NCBI RefSeq assembly: GCF_002929305.1
Contig: NZ_PJIO01000001.1
Coordinates: 558,001-622,000 of the forward strand
DNA from: Arthrobacter sp. GMC3
GTDB lineage: Bacteria > Actinomycetota > Actinomycetes > Actinomycetales > Micrococcaceae
Reading direction: 5' to 3'
DNA: 64,000 nt
This document shows, one piece after another, positions 26,686 to 35,747 of this stretch (position 1 is the first letter of the stretch; every line of letters begins with the position of its first letter). The translations under genes were made by a program, and so were the position numbers. A model generated the notes under the pieces. It made no database searches and had not been told where the DNA came from. It was given only the letters and a program-made list of their open reading frames with translations.

Positions 26686-27828
26686 TTAGTTGGTGGACAT
26701 CTCCGCCACTAAGTTCCGAACGACGGCGCGCAGGTCACCATCAGCGGTGGCGGCCACTGCGCGTTGACGCTGGTAGCTGGCTCCGTTGGCGATGATCGTT
26801 TCCACGTTGGCCAGTTCGTCGGCGCAGCCGAGCCTGGCGGCAATGGGTTCAAGCTTGTTCAACAATTCAACCGTGTGCTCGGTGACTAGCTGTTCCTTGC
26901 CTGCTGCGTCCAAGATGATGATGGCGTCCATGCCGTAGCGGGCGGCCCGCCACTTGTTTTCCTGAATGTGCCAGGGCGGCATGGTGGGGATGGTGCCGCC
27001 GTCGTCCAGGGTGTTCGAGAAGTCCTCGACTAGGCATTGGGTGAGTGCGGCAATGGCGCCGATCTCTTCCAAGGTGGACATGCCGTCACAGATGCGCATC
27101 TCAATGGTGCCCAATCCGGCGACGGGGCGGATGTCCCAACGGATTTCATTGGTGGCGTCAATGACCCCTGTGGTGAACATGTCCTGCACATAGGATTCGT
27201 AGGCGGCCCAATTGGGGAATTGGAACGGCAAGCCTGCGGTGGGAAGTTGCTGGAACATCAGGGCGCGCTGGGAGGCGTAGCCGGTGTCTTCGCCGTTCCA
27301 GAACGGTGAGGACGCTGACAGTGCTTGGAAGTGCGGGAAGTAGTTCACCAGTCCGTCCAGAACCGGCATGGCCTTGGAGACGTGGTCCAGCCCAACATGA
27401 ACGTGAACACCGTAGATGAGCATCTGACTGCCCCACCACTGGGTTCGATCGACAAGTTTCGCGTAGCGTTCCTTGTCGGTGACTTCCTGGGTGCGCGGGT
27501 TACTGAAGGGGTGGGTGCCGGCGCTGAGCAGGTCCAGCCCCAGCGGCCTGGCCGCCTCGCGGACAATGTTCAGGTTGCGGCGCAGGTCCTCGGTGCCTTC
27601 GGCCACCGTGTGGCAGATGCCGGTGACAAGCTCCACCGTGTTCAAGAGCATTTCACCCTTGATGTGGGGATGTTCGCCGTCGTTCATGACCTCTGGATGG
27701 GCCTGGGCAACATTGGCCAAAAGGCTGTTGGCCGCGGGGGTGAGGTCGCCGGACTCACTGTCCACCAAGGCGATTTCCCACTCTAGGCCGAGGGTGGATT
27801 GCTCAGATTTAGCGAAATCAATTTTCAC
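26686..27828 (-). CDS. Carboxylate-amine ligase, YbdK/GCS2 family
   Basis: ATP-grasp-unrelated GCS2-family ligase related to glutamate-cysteine ligase; E. coli YbdK has weak such activity. 380 aa with the N-terminal GLEWEIALVDSESGDL ATP/metal motif, VELVTGICHTVAEGTEDLRR, THPFSNPRTQEVT, HVHVGLDH and IEMRICDGMST. In a mycothiol organism the physiological role is unclear and glutathione synthesis is not implied. GTG at 27828 has a purine-rich GGGGGAA upstream. Single gene on the minus strand. Confidence 0.88.
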   Translation of the reverse strand: MKIDFAKSEQSTLGLEWEIALVDSESGDLTPAANSLLANVAQAHPEVMNDGEHPHIKGEMLLNTVELVTGICHTVAEGTEDLRRNLNIVREAARPLGLDLLSAGTHPFSNPRTQEVTDKERYAKLVDRTQWWGSQMLIYGVHVHVGLDHVSKAMPVLDGLVNYFPHFQALSASSPFWNGEDTGYASQRALMFQQLPTAGLPFQFPNWAAYESYVQDMFTTGVIDATNEIRWDIRPVAGLGTIEMRICDGMSTLEEIGAIAALTQCLVEDFSNTLDDGGTIPTMPPWHIQENKWRAARYGMDAIIILDAAGKEQLVTEHTVELLNKLEPIAARLGCADELANVETIIANGASYQRQRAVAATADGDLRAVVRNLVAEMSTN

Positions 27829-27926
27829 TGTGGTTTCCCCCTCTACTTACTGCTAATTATCGCGTCCACGGCATGGCGCCGGATGCTTCTTGATTCTAAT
27901 GCAGGAAATAGGGGCAGAATGGAGGT

Positions 27927-28739
27927 GTGCCTATTTTGAACAAAGACATGACGTTATGTATCTCCCTGGCCGCGCGCCCCAGCAATATCGGCACGCGCTT
28001 CCACAACTACCTTTACGATGCCTTGGACCTGAACTTTGTGTACAAGGCATTCGCCCCTGTAGACCTAGCCCAGGCCGTATTGGGGATCCGGGGGCTGGGC
28101 ATTCGCGGAGCTGCGGTGTCGATGCCTTACAAAGAACAGGTCATCGCGATGGTCGACGTCATGGACGCCTCCGCCGCCGCCATTGATTCCGTCAACACCA
28201 TTGTTAACGACGGCGGCATCCTGACCGCGTACAACACCGACTACCTGGCAATCGCCCGGCTCCTGGCCGAACACCAGGTCCCCGCCGACTTTACGGTGTT
28301 GTTGCGAGGCTCCGGCGGCATGGCCAAGGCTGTCGCGTCCGCCTTGCGCGACGCCGGAATGGTGAACGTGACGATCGTTGCCCGCAATGAAAGCGCCGGG
28401 AAAGCCCTGGCCGGGCTCTACGGCTTTGCCTGGCTGTCCGACGTCGACGCTGCCACGGCTGACCTGCTCATCAATGTCACCCCTTTGGGGATGGCCGGAG
28501 CCGACGAGTCCGTGCAATCCTTTGCAGACGCAACGGTGGCCGCCGCGCAGCTGGTCTTCGACGTCGTCGCACTACCCTCCGAGACGCCGTTGATCAAGGC
28601 GGCCCGTGCCGCAGGCAAGCCCGTCATCACCGGTGCCGAGGTCATTGCCATCCAAGCCGAGGAGCAGTTTGTGCTCTACACAGGGGTCCGTCCCAGCCCA
28701 GAACTGGTCCGGGCCGCCTCGGAATTCTCCCGAAGCTGA
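27927..28739 (+). CDS. Shikimate dehydrogenase-like protein (SdhL type)
   Basis: NAD(P)-dependent oxidoreductase of the shikimate dehydrogenase family; it resembles the Haemophilus HI0607-type SdhL branch rather than housekeeping AroE, so the substrate is uncertain. 270 aa: LCISLAARPSNIGTRFHNYL at the N-terminus, catalytic Lys in VSMPYKEQ, Asp in YNTDYLA, Rossmann glycine motif GSGGMAKAVASAL, and ITGAEVIAIQAEEQFVLYTG at the end. GGAGG sits only 1 nt before the GTG at 27927; the TTG at 27936 is better spaced (10 nt), so the true protein may be 3 residues shorter. Monocistronic. Confidence 0.88.
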   Translation: MPILNKDMTLCISLAARPSNIGTRFHNYLYDALDLNFVYKAFAPVDLAQAVLGIRGLGIRGAAVSMPYKEQVIAMVDVMDASAAAIDSVNTIVNDGGILTAYNTDYLAIARLLAEHQVPADFTVLLRGSGGMAKAVASALRDAGMVNVTIVARNESAGKALAGLYGFAWLSDVDAATADLLINVTPLGMAGADESVQSFADATVAAAQLVFDVVALPSETPLIKAARAAGKPVITGAEVIAIQAEEQFVLYTGVRPSPELVRAASEFSRS

Positions 28740-28762
28740 CGAACCCAGTTGCCTATGTTTTG

Positions 28763-29998
28763 CTAGAGCGCTCGGGGTCCGTCAACGGGGCCATAGGGTT
28801 CGACGACGACGGCGACGCGGTCATCCCCGATCCTCGTCAGGATCAGGGTGGCCTTGTTGGGGCCCTTGCCCGAGCCGGTCAGTAACTGGCGGCGCAACTC
28901 TTCCGGAGTGGTTGAAATACCCCGCTTCTTGATGTCAAGGACACCGATCCTGCTGGCCTTGACCCACGCCTTGAGTGCCTTGACATTGAAGGGTTTGACC
29001 TCCAGGACCTTGTAGCCGCGCGCAAACGGGGTATCCACCGGGTGGTCGGAGCAAATGTAGGCGATGTGCTCGTCAATGAGGTGGGCTCCCATGGTGGCGG
29101 CTAGATCCGCAACCAGCCCGGCGCGGATGACGGCGCCGTCGGGCTCATAAAGGTACCCGGCAATGGGGCCCACTTCAACGTCCTGGTGGGCGGCGTCGTA
29201 CGCGACGGCGCTGGTGAGCTCGTTCATCCCGTGCGATCCCACCACCAGGGCGGCGCGGCGGATACCAGGGCGGGCCAGGGCGTTGAAGTACAGGCCCGCC
29301 TCCACCACATCGCCGCTTACTGAGATCCATTGGGCCTCGGCGGTGTCCGGAACGGCGTCGTGCGGGATACCGGGGCCCATTTTGACGCCAACAGCCTTGC
29401 CCGAATCGGCCAGTTTTTCCACGAATGACAGGGGTGGGGAGAACGCCTCCGGGTCAAAAAGGCGGGTGGTGCCGGAGGTGTTGGTGGTACGGCGGGCGGG
29501 GTCGAGCCAGACGCCCTCGATGCCCTCGAGATCGGTGTCCTCGGCCCGGCCGCAGATAACTTTTGCATGAGGGAACGGCATCAAGTTGATCGTGGTGCAA
29601 GCGGCCGTGGTCTCGTCCATCTCCACAGCGGTGATGTTGATGTCAAGGCTGGCCATGGCCAATGAGTCTGCGCCGATGCCGCAGCCAAGGTCAGCCACAT
29701 TGGTGATGCCCGCCGTCGTAAAACGTTGGGCGTGGAGCGCCGCGATGTTCAAGCGGGTGGCTTGCTCCAGCCCGGCCTGCGTGAAAAGCATCTGGTGGGC
29801 AAACTCGCCAAACTTCGCCTCCGCTTTAGCCCTTAGACGTGACTGGGTCAGGGCGGCGGCCACTAGCTCGGGGGAGTGACCGGCCTTCCGCAGCGATTCG
29901 TTGAGCTTTAGTGACTCGGATTCCCTATAGGGGCCCAGGGAAGCTAAAAGTTCCCAGCCTGCGACGGTAAGGAGAGGGGAAATCACGTCAGGAACCAT
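28763..29998 (-). CDS. Class I SAM-dependent methyltransferase with THUMP-like domain
   Basis: 411 aa. Methyltransferase motif I is VADLGCGIGADSLAMA at about 101-116, followed by VEMDETTAACTTIN (motif II) and EGVWLDPARRT with the D-P-A-R-R signature of this family. A C-terminal THUMP-like domain (about 310-405, ending TLILTRIGDDRVAVVVEP) suggests an RNA substrate, but no member has a clearly assigned target known to me. No Shine-Dalgarno sequence; TACGCT lies 6 nt before ATG, so it is probably leaderless. Divergent from the siderophore importer. Confidence 0.87.
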   Translation of the reverse strand: MVPDVISPLLTVAGWELLASLGPYRESESLKLNESLRKAGHSPELVAAALTQSRLRAKAEAKFGEFAHQMLFTQAGLEQATRLNIAALHAQRFTTAGITNVADLGCGIGADSLAMASLDINITAVEMDETTAACTTINLMPFPHAKVICGRAEDTDLEGIEGVWLDPARRTTNTSGTTRLFDPEAFSPPLSFVEKLADSGKAVGVKMGPGIPHDAVPDTAEAQWISVSGDVVEAGLYFNALARPGIRRAALVVGSHGMNELTSAVAYDAAHQDVEVGPIAGYLYEPDGAVIRAGLVADLAATMGAHLIDEHIAYICSDHPVDTPFARGYKVLEVKPFNVKALKAWVKASRIGVLDIKKRGISTTPEELRRQLLTGSGKGPNKATLILTRIGDDRVAVVVEPYGPVDGPRAL

Positions 29999-30004
29999 GA
30001 ATAA

Positions 30005-30010
30005 AGCGTA
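30005..30010 (-). promoter_or_regulatory. Leaderless -10 element of the THUMP-like methyltransferase (TACGCT)
   Basis: On the minus strand TACGCT lies 6 nt before the ATG at 29998, without any Shine-Dalgarno sequence. Confidence 0.45.
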
Positions 30011-30109
30011 GCGGTCAATGCGCTAGTGGCGAGCGTCACAGGTATTAGCTCATTAATGATTTGCGTAATTATTCCCTGACGTAATAGATTCTTAGGACTG
30101 CTTGTAAGG

Positions 30110-30128
30110 ATTACCTTAGCTAACCTAC
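30110..30128. promoter_or_regulatory. DtxR/IdeR-like iron box candidate
   Basis: On the minus strand this reads GTAGGTTAGCTAAGGTAA, close to the iron-box consensus TTAGGTTAGGCTAACCTAA but lacking the central base and with CC to GG in one half. It lies 17-35 nt upstream of the binding-protein ATG at 30145, the expected place for iron-dependent repression. Confidence 0.4.
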
Positions 30129-30144
30129 TTCTGGAGATTACCTG

Positions 30145-31089
30145 ATGTTGAAGAAGCGCCTGCTGACGCTCGCCGCCACCGCCGCCGTGTTTGCCTTGAC
30201 CGCTTGTGGCCAGGGTGCCACAGCCGGCTCGCAGGACAAGGCTGCAGGGACCGTATCCATCACGCATGCCCAGGGGACCTCGGATGTCCCGCTGAACCCG
30301 AAGAAGGTTTATACCTTTGACCTCGGCGTCCTCGACACCTTGAATGTTTTGGATGTACCCGTAGCCGGTGTTCCGCAGGCCAATCTTCCGGCGGCCCTGA
30401 AGGAATACGGCTCCAAGGACATTGCCAACATTGGCACCATGAAGGAACCGGACTTTGAAGCGATCAGCGCCGGCGCCCCAGATTTGATCATCATCTCCGG
30501 ACGGACCGCAGGCTCCTACGCTGAACTGAGCAAAATTGCCCCGACCATCGACCTGAGCGTTGATGCGAAGTCTCCGATCGAATCCTTCAAAACCGTTTCC
30601 ACGAGCCTGGGCAAGATCTTTGACAAGGAAGCAGTAGTCTCCGAGAAGATCAAGGCCATCGACGCCAAGATCGCTGACACCAAGGCGAAGGCCCCAGCGG
30701 CCGGAACAGGCCTGATCGTGCTGACCAGCGGCGGCGAGCTCACAGCCTACGGAGCAGGCTCCCGCTTTGGCCTGATCCACGACGTCCTGGGTGTGCCGAC
30801 GGCGAGCGACGTCAAGGCTGAAGGTTCGCACGGCGAGGCCATCTCCCACGAATTTATCGCCAAGGCAAACCCCGGTAGCTTATACGTCATTGACCGCGAC
30901 GTCGCCACGGGCGAATCCGCGGGAGCGGCCAAGGCAGTTTTGGACAACGCACTTGTCAAGGGAACTGACGCAGCCAAGAATGATCGCATTACCTACCTTG
31001 ACCCCGCCAGCTGGTACCTGGTGGGCTACGGCCTGAACAACGTAGACGCGATGGTTGGCGCCATTTCCGATTCGGTAGCCAAAGCCTAG
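30145..31089 (+). CDS. Siderophore ABC transporter substrate-binding lipoprotein
   Basis: Lipid-anchored receptor that binds a ferric siderophore. 314 aa with signal peptide and lipobox LTAC (lipidated Cys21), then a helical-backbone-type binding fold (KKVYTFDLGVLDTLNVLDVP, IANIGTMKEPDFEAISAGAP, PDLIIISGRTA). The sequence style resembles CeuE/YclQ catecholate or petrobactin binders; ligand not provable here. GGAG precedes ATG. Followed by two FecCD permeases and an ATPase, a complete importer. Confidence 0.92.
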   Translation: MLKKRLLTLAATAAVFALTACGQGATAGSQDKAAGTVSITHAQGTSDVPLNPKKVYTFDLGVLDTLNVLDVPVAGVPQANLPAALKEYGSKDIANIGTMKEPDFEAISAGAPDLIIISGRTAGSYAELSKIAPTIDLSVDAKSPIESFKTVSTSLGKIFDKEAVVSEKIKAIDAKIADTKAKAPAAGTGLIVLTSGGELTAYGAGSRFGLIHDVLGVPTASDVKAEGSHGEAISHEFIAKANPGSLYVIDRDVATGESAGAAKAVLDNALVKGTDAAKNDRITYLDPASWYLVGYGLNNVDAMVGAISDSVAKA

Positions 31090-31166
31090 TTAGCCTGGCC
31101 CGGCACACCCCGACCGTTGGTGCACACTGCCTCAACGAAAGAAATGACAAAACCCAAGGATTTCCT

Positions 31167-32189
31167 GTGTCACTTGCAACGGATGTAACCGTGCAAAAGA
31201 TGAACCCTTCACGACGCCCCATCAGGCCCGGCTTTACGCTGGCGCTCGGTGGGGCTGCCGTGTTGGTACTGGCGGTTGTGAGCATGTTTGTTGGCGTCAG
31301 TGACGTCTCACTCCCCGCCTTGCTGGCAGGGGACCCGGCAGCCTGGCACGTACTGTGGATCAGCCGCTTCCCGCGGACAATCTCGGTGATCTTGGCCGGT
31401 GCCGCTGTCAGTGTGGCCGGATTGATCATGCAACTCATGGCACGGAACAAGTTCGTGGAACCGTCCATGGTCGGCACCGTGGAGTCAGCGTCTCTAGGGA
31501 TCCTGGTTGTAACTGTGACGCTTCCTGCCGCCTCCCTGTTTACCAAGATGGGTGTGGCCAGTATTTTTGCCATGGCAGGAACCGCACTGTTTCTGCTGAT
31601 CCTGCGCCGCATGCCTCTGCGAAATACCTTAATCGTTCCCCTCGTGGGCATCATGCTTGGCGGCGTCATCGCGGCCGTCACCACGTTCTTCGCCTACCGC
31701 TTTGACCTGCTACAAACGCTGAACTCGTGGATGGTGGGCGATTTCTCCGGCGTACTCCAGGGCCGCTACGAGCTGCTGTACATTGTTGGGGCACTAACCG
31801 CAGTTGGCTACATTTGCGCTGACAGATTCACTGTCATCGGTTTGGGTGAGGAGTTCACCACCAACCTGGGGATGAACTACAACCGCATCATGGCCCTGGG
31901 CCTGGTGATCGTGTCCTTGATCAGTGCCGTGGTGGTGGTCTCCGTGGGGGCCATTCCCTTCCTGGGCCTGATAGTTCCGAACCTGGTGTCCATGATTTTC
32001 GGCGACAACGTCCGGCGATCCATCCCGTGGGTGGCCATCTTCGGTGCATCCTTTGTCTTGGTGTGCGACATCATCGGACGAAGTATCCGGTACCCGTTTG
32101 AAATCCCGGTGGGAATTATTGTTTCCGCCGTGGGCAGCTTGATCTTCCTGTACTTGCTCCTGGGAAGGAAGAAGAATAATGGCAACTAA
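31167..32189 (+). CDS. Iron-siderophore ABC permease, FecCD family (first)
   Basis: Inner-membrane subunit of the siderophore importer. 340 aa, with about nine hydrophobic segments. Conserved features: LWISRFPRTISVILAGAAVS near the N-terminus, GLIMQLMARNKFVEPSM, VSVGAIPFLGLIVPNLVSMI and the C-terminal FEIPVGIIVSAVGSLIFLYL. GTG at 31167 has AAGGA upstream. The stop overlaps the next permease by 11 bp. It resembles CeuB/YclN. Confidence 0.92.
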   Translation: MSLATDVTVQKMNPSRRPIRPGFTLALGGAAVLVLAVVSMFVGVSDVSLPALLAGDPAAWHVLWISRFPRTISVILAGAAVSVAGLIMQLMARNKFVEPSMVGTVESASLGILVVTVTLPAASLFTKMGVASIFAMAGTALFLLILRRMPLRNTLIVPLVGIMLGGVIAAVTTFFAYRFDLLQTLNSWMVGDFSGVLQGRYELLYIVGALTAVGYICADRFTVIGLGEEFTTNLGMNYNRIMALGLVIVSLISAVVVVSVGAIPFLGLIVPNLVSMIFGDNVRRSIPWVAIFGASFVLVCDIIGRSIRYPFEIPVGIIVSAVGSLIFLYLLLGRKKNNGN

Positions 32190-33195
32190 TCCGCTTCCGG
32201 CGGCTCTGTCCATCAACACCGGCAAGCCTGGCCGACGGAAACTGGAATTGTCCTCCGGTGTCCTCCTGACAGTTTTGGCAGTAATAGCCGCTGCGCTGGT
32301 AGTGGTTTTCATGACCATCGAGTTGCGCGGAAACTTGGGCTACATTCTCCCGCGCAGGGCCATCAAGGTGGGCTCCATGATCCTGGTTGCCTACGCCGTG
32401 GGCTTGTCCACGGTCTTGTTTCAAACAGTGACGGCAAACCGCATCCTGACACCGTCGATCATGGGCTTTGACGCGCTGTACATCCTGTTACAAACAGTGC
32501 TGACGTTTGTGCTGGGTGGGCAGGTTTTGCTGTCCATGGCAACCCCGCTGAAATTCGGCATCCAAGTGGTGTTGATGGTTGCCTTCTCTCTGGTCCTCTA
32601 TAGGTGGCTGTTTACAGGCAATGGCAAGAGCCTGCATTTGATGCTGCTGGTCGGCATCGTTTTCGGAACCTTGTTTCGCGGCTTCTCGGCGTTGTTGCAG
32701 CGACTCATGGACCCCAGCGAATTCCTGATCCTGCAGGATCTGTTCTTTGCTTCCTTCAATCAGGTGGATGGAACCTTGCTGCTCGTGGCGATTGCCGCCG
32801 TCGCCCTTGTCTCCATCCCGGCCTGGCGCCTTCGCCGTGAATACGACGTGCTGGCACTTGGCCGCGAAACGGCCATCAACCTTGGTGTGGACCACCGCAA
32901 GGCCGTCACTAAGACGCTCGTCATCTGCTCGGTGCTGGTAGCCGTTTCCACGGCCCTGGTTGGCCCGATCACCTTCTTCGGTCTCTTGGTCGCCTCGCTG
33001 GCCTACCAGTTGGTGCCGAAGTTCAAGCACGCAACTGTGCTTCCCGTGGCCGTGCTGCTGGGCGTTATCTCCCTGGTGGGCGGGCAACTGGTGCTTGAAC
33101 GCATCTTCGATTTCAACAGTGCCCTGAGCATTGTCATTGAATTTATTGGCGGCCTGGTTTTCATCGGGCTGCTGTTGAAAGGCTCGCTTAAATGA
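32179..33195 (+). CDS. Iron-siderophore ABC permease, FecCD family (second)
   Basis: Second membrane subunit, forming a heterodimer with the preceding protein. 338 aa, about nine membrane segments. ALGRETAINLGVDHRKAVTK is the cytoplasmic ATPase-contact loop and VGPITFFGLLVASLAYQL the following conserved helix. It starts inside the end of the first permease (11-bp overlap), and its stop overlaps the ATPase ATG by 4 bp, so stoichiometry is translationally coupled. It resembles CeuC/YclO. Confidence 0.92.
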   Translation: MATNPLPAALSINTGKPGRRKLELSSGVLLTVLAVIAAALVVVFMTIELRGNLGYILPRRAIKVGSMILVAYAVGLSTVLFQTVTANRILTPSIMGFDALYILLQTVLTFVLGGQVLLSMATPLKFGIQVVLMVAFSLVLYRWLFTGNGKSLHLMLLVGIVFGTLFRGFSALLQRLMDPSEFLILQDLFFASFNQVDGTLLLVAIAAVALVSIPAWRLRREYDVLALGRETAINLGVDHRKAVTKTLVICSVLVAVSTALVGPITFFGLLVASLAYQLVPKFKHATVLPVAVLLGVISLVGGQLVLERIFDFNSALSIVIEFIGGLVFIGLLLKGSLK

Positions 33196-33950
33196 TTCAG
33201 ATCGACCGCGTCAGCAAGTCCTATGGTGCACAAAATGTGGTGGACAACGTGAGCGCCACCATCCCGGCAGGCGGCATCACCTCCATCATTGGCCCCAACG
33301 GTGCTGGTAAGTCCACCCTGCTGTCCATGATCAGCCGTTTGCTGCCCATGGACTCAGGTGCCGTGAGCGTTGGAGGCCTGGACGTGACCGCCACGCCCAG
33401 TCGGGAGCTTTCCCAGACTATGGCGATCCTGCGCCAAGAAAATCAACTCAGCGTCAGGCTCTCGGTACGGGACCTGGTGGGCTTTGGCCGTTTCCCTCAC
33501 AATGGTGGACGATCCACAGCCGCAGACAAGGTGCATATCGACCAGGCCCTGGACTATCTTGACCTGGGACCTCTGGCAGACCGGTTCGTCGACGAACTCT
33601 CGGGCGGCCAGCGTCAGCGCGCCTTCATCGCCATGGTGTTGGCTCAGGACACCAAGTACCTGCTGCTCGATGAGCCACTGAACAATCTGGACATGAAGCA
33701 TTCGGTGCACATGATGCGCACCTTGCGGAAAATGGCCGACGAGCTGGGCAAGACCATTGTTCTGGTCATTCATGACATCAACTTTGCCTCCTGCTATTCC
33801 GATAACATCCTGGCCATGAAGGACGGCAAGCTGATCTCGCAGGGCACACCTGCCGAGCTGATGCATAGCTCAGTATTGCGCGAGGTCTACGACATTGACA
33901 TTCGGATCGAAGAGATCGACGGCAACCGGATCGGTGTCTACTTCGCCTAA
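33192..33950 (+). CDS. Iron-siderophore ABC transporter ATP-binding protein
   Basis: ATPase that powers the siderophore importer. 252 aa: Walker A IGPNGAGKSTLLS, signature ELSGGQRQRAFIAMV, Walker B YLLLDEPLNNLD and switch His in VIHDINFASCY. It resembles CeuD/YclP. The ATG overlaps the upstream permease stop (ATGA). No siderophore synthesis, export or reductase gene lies next to the cluster, so uptake of siderophores from other organisms is possible. Confidence 0.94.
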   Translation: MIQIDRVSKSYGAQNVVDNVSATIPAGGITSIIGPNGAGKSTLLSMISRLLPMDSGAVSVGGLDVTATPSRELSQTMAILRQENQLSVRLSVRDLVGFGRFPHNGGRSTAADKVHIDQALDYLDLGPLADRFVDELSGGQRQRAFIAMVLAQDTKYLLLDEPLNNLDMKHSVHMMRTLRKMADELGKTIVLVIHDINFASCYSDNILAMKDGKLISQGTPAELMHSSVLREVYDIDIRIEEIDGNRIGVYFA

Positions 33951-33975
33951 GCTGCGACGTCGTCGGCGGCGACGC

Positions 33976-34788
33976 CTAGGTGTCCTTGCGAATCCAACGG
34001 AACGTCATCTTGCACAGGACCAATCCGACCACCAACCACAGCCCCATAACAAGGGCCACGAGGCCCAGATTCCAGGCGCCGCCGGGTTCGGCGGACTCGA
34101 ACGACGCAGGCAAGAACACGCTGCGCATCCCCTGCGCCATCCACTTCAGCGGGAAAATGCTGGCCACGTTTTGCAGCCAGCCCGGCAGCTGGGCGAAGTT
34201 TAGGTAGACGCCGGATATGAACTGAAGCAGCAATACGATCGGGATGACTACTGCCGTTGCACTTTTGCCGGTGCGGGGCAACGCCGATAGGGCAATGCCC
34301 AGGACACAGCTAGTGATGACGCCGAACAAAAAGACCCAGGCAAAGGTCAGCCACTTTCCGGCTTCAGTGGGCAGGGCAACGTCAAAGGCGAAGCGGGCCA
34401 CCAGCATCAGCAGGATCACCTGGAGCACGGAGCTGACCAGCACCATGCCAATCTTGCCCATGAAATAGGAAAAAACGGGTAGGGGAGTGCCGCCCAGACG
34501 CTTGAGGGTCCCATCACCCTTTTCCCCGGCAATGTCCACACCCAAGTTCTGCACGCCGCTGAGCAACATGCCGGCGGCCACCATGCCTGGCAAATAGAAC
34601 GCGGCAAAGGTGATGCCCCCGCTTCCGTCAGGGGCGGCTCCCAGCTTTGGGCTGGTGCTGAAGGCCACGGCGAAGACGGACAGCATCAAGATGGGGAACA
34701 AGAAGGTGAAGAACACGGAATCGCCTTGGCGGAAGTAGATCCTCAGTTCATACCGGATCCGGGAGGCGCCCAGAGCAAGCGTTCTCAT
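33976..34788 (-). CDS. ABC-2 type transporter permease
   Basis: Membrane subunit of an ABC exporter. 270 aa with six predicted membrane segments, beginning MRTLALGASRIRYELRIYFRQG and carrying FLFPILMLSVFAVAF and the conserved GDGTLKRLGGTPLPVFSYFMGK segment. ATG overlaps the ATPase stop by 4 bp. The exported substrate is unknown; such pairs often move drugs, lantibiotics or lipids. Confidence 0.9.
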   Translation of the reverse strand: MRTLALGASRIRYELRIYFRQGDSVFFTFLFPILMLSVFAVAFSTSPKLGAAPDGSGGITFAAFYLPGMVAAGMLLSGVQNLGVDIAGEKGDGTLKRLGGTPLPVFSYFMGKIGMVLVSSVLQVILLMLVARFAFDVALPTEAGKWLTFAWVFLFGVITSCVLGIALSALPRTGKSATAVVIPIVLLLQFISGVYLNFAQLPGWLQNVASIFPLKWMAQGMRSVFLPASFESAEPGGAWNLGLVALVMGLWLVVGLVLCKMTFRWIRKDT

Positions 34789-35654
34789 GGCTGATCCTCA
34801 GGGGTCGCGTTGCTGCCGACCAGTTGCAGGTAAATATCTTCTAGGCTTGGGCGGGTTATTTCCAGCCCATCGACCTCTCCGCCGGACTCGGCGAAAAGCC
34901 TGGCTGCAAGTGCTGCCGGTTCTTGAGTGCGCACTTCCCGCACGACGCCGGCCTGCCGCCATCGCACGAGTGGAATCCTTGCGTTGTCCCCACCAATTTC
35001 ATCCACGGTGCCGATGTCCACCAGTTTCCCACCCATGATGACCCCCGCCCTGTCGGCGAGGGTCGCGGCCTCATCCAGATAGTGGGTGGTCAGCAAGATG
35101 GTGGTGCCCTCATCCTTGAGCTGGTTGATCAGCCCCCAGAATTGGTGCCTTGCCTCCGGGTCAAAACCGGTGGTGGGTTCATCCAGGAATAGCAGCCTGG
35201 GACGTCCAATAATTCCCAGCGCAACGTCCACCCGCCGCCGCTGTCCGCCGGAAAGTTTGCCGATGCGTGTCTTCGCCTTTTCGCCAAGACCCACCGCCTC
35301 GATCACCTCGCCCACCTTTCGGGGGTGGGGGTAGTAGTTGGCGAAGTGGGTGAGCAGTTCGTGCACCGTGACGTTGCCGCTCTCTCCCGTGGATTGCAGG
35401 ACGATCCCTAGTTGAGCTTTCCAGTCGAGCCCACCGTGGTGGGGGTCCACGCCGAGCACGCTGACGTCTCCGCCACTCCTGTCCCGGTAGCCCTCAAGGA
35501 TTTCAATGGTGGTGCTTTTGCCGGCACCGTTGGGGCCCAGCAGGGCGAACGTTTCCCCCTCGTGGATGTCGAAACTGACGCCGTCCACCACGTTGACGCC
35601 GCCATAGGATTTCTCTAACTCCCGCACCTGGACCAGTGCTGTTGTACTCGTCAT
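34785..35654 (-). CDS. ABC exporter ATP-binding protein (DrrA/CcmA-like)
   Basis: ATPase partner of the ABC-2 permease just downstream. 289 aa from ATG at 35654; an upstream TTG at 35687 with AAGGG is an alternative start (300 aa). Walker A LGPNGAGKSTTIEIL, signature LSGGQRRRVDVALGI, Walker B LLFLDEPTTGFDPEA and switch TTHYLDEA are intact. The C-terminal 70 residues (VRWRQAGVVREVRTQEP ... LVGSNATPEDQP) form the DrrA-type extension. The pair converges with the siderophore operon and is divergent from the ankyrin lipoprotein. Confidence 0.92.
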   Translation of the reverse strand: MTSTTALVQVRELEKSYGGVNVVDGVSFDIHEGETFALLGPNGAGKSTTIEILEGYRDRSGGDVSVLGVDPHHGGLDWKAQLGIVLQSTGESGNVTVHELLTHFANYYPHPRKVGEVIEAVGLGEKAKTRIGKLSGGQRRRVDVALGIIGRPRLLFLDEPTTGFDPEARHQFWGLINQLKDEGTTILLTTHYLDEAATLADRAGVIMGGKLVDIGTVDEIGGDNARIPLVRWRQAGVVREVRTQEPAALAARLFAESGGEVDGLEITRPSLEDIYLQLVGSNATPEDQP

Positions 35655-35734
35655 GGCCCTATCGTCGCACCATTGGGTGTTTGCCAACAGCCCTTGCCCA
35701 ACACCCTTCAGAAGGTGGCCTCATAGTGAACCGG

Positions 35735-35740
35735 TAGGCT
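35735..35740 (+). promoter_or_regulatory. Leaderless -10 element of the ankyrin lipoprotein gene (TAGGCT)
   Basis: TAGGCT lies 7 nt before ATG 35748; no Shine-Dalgarno sequence is evident. Confidence 0.4.
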
Positions 35741-35747
35741 GGCGGGC

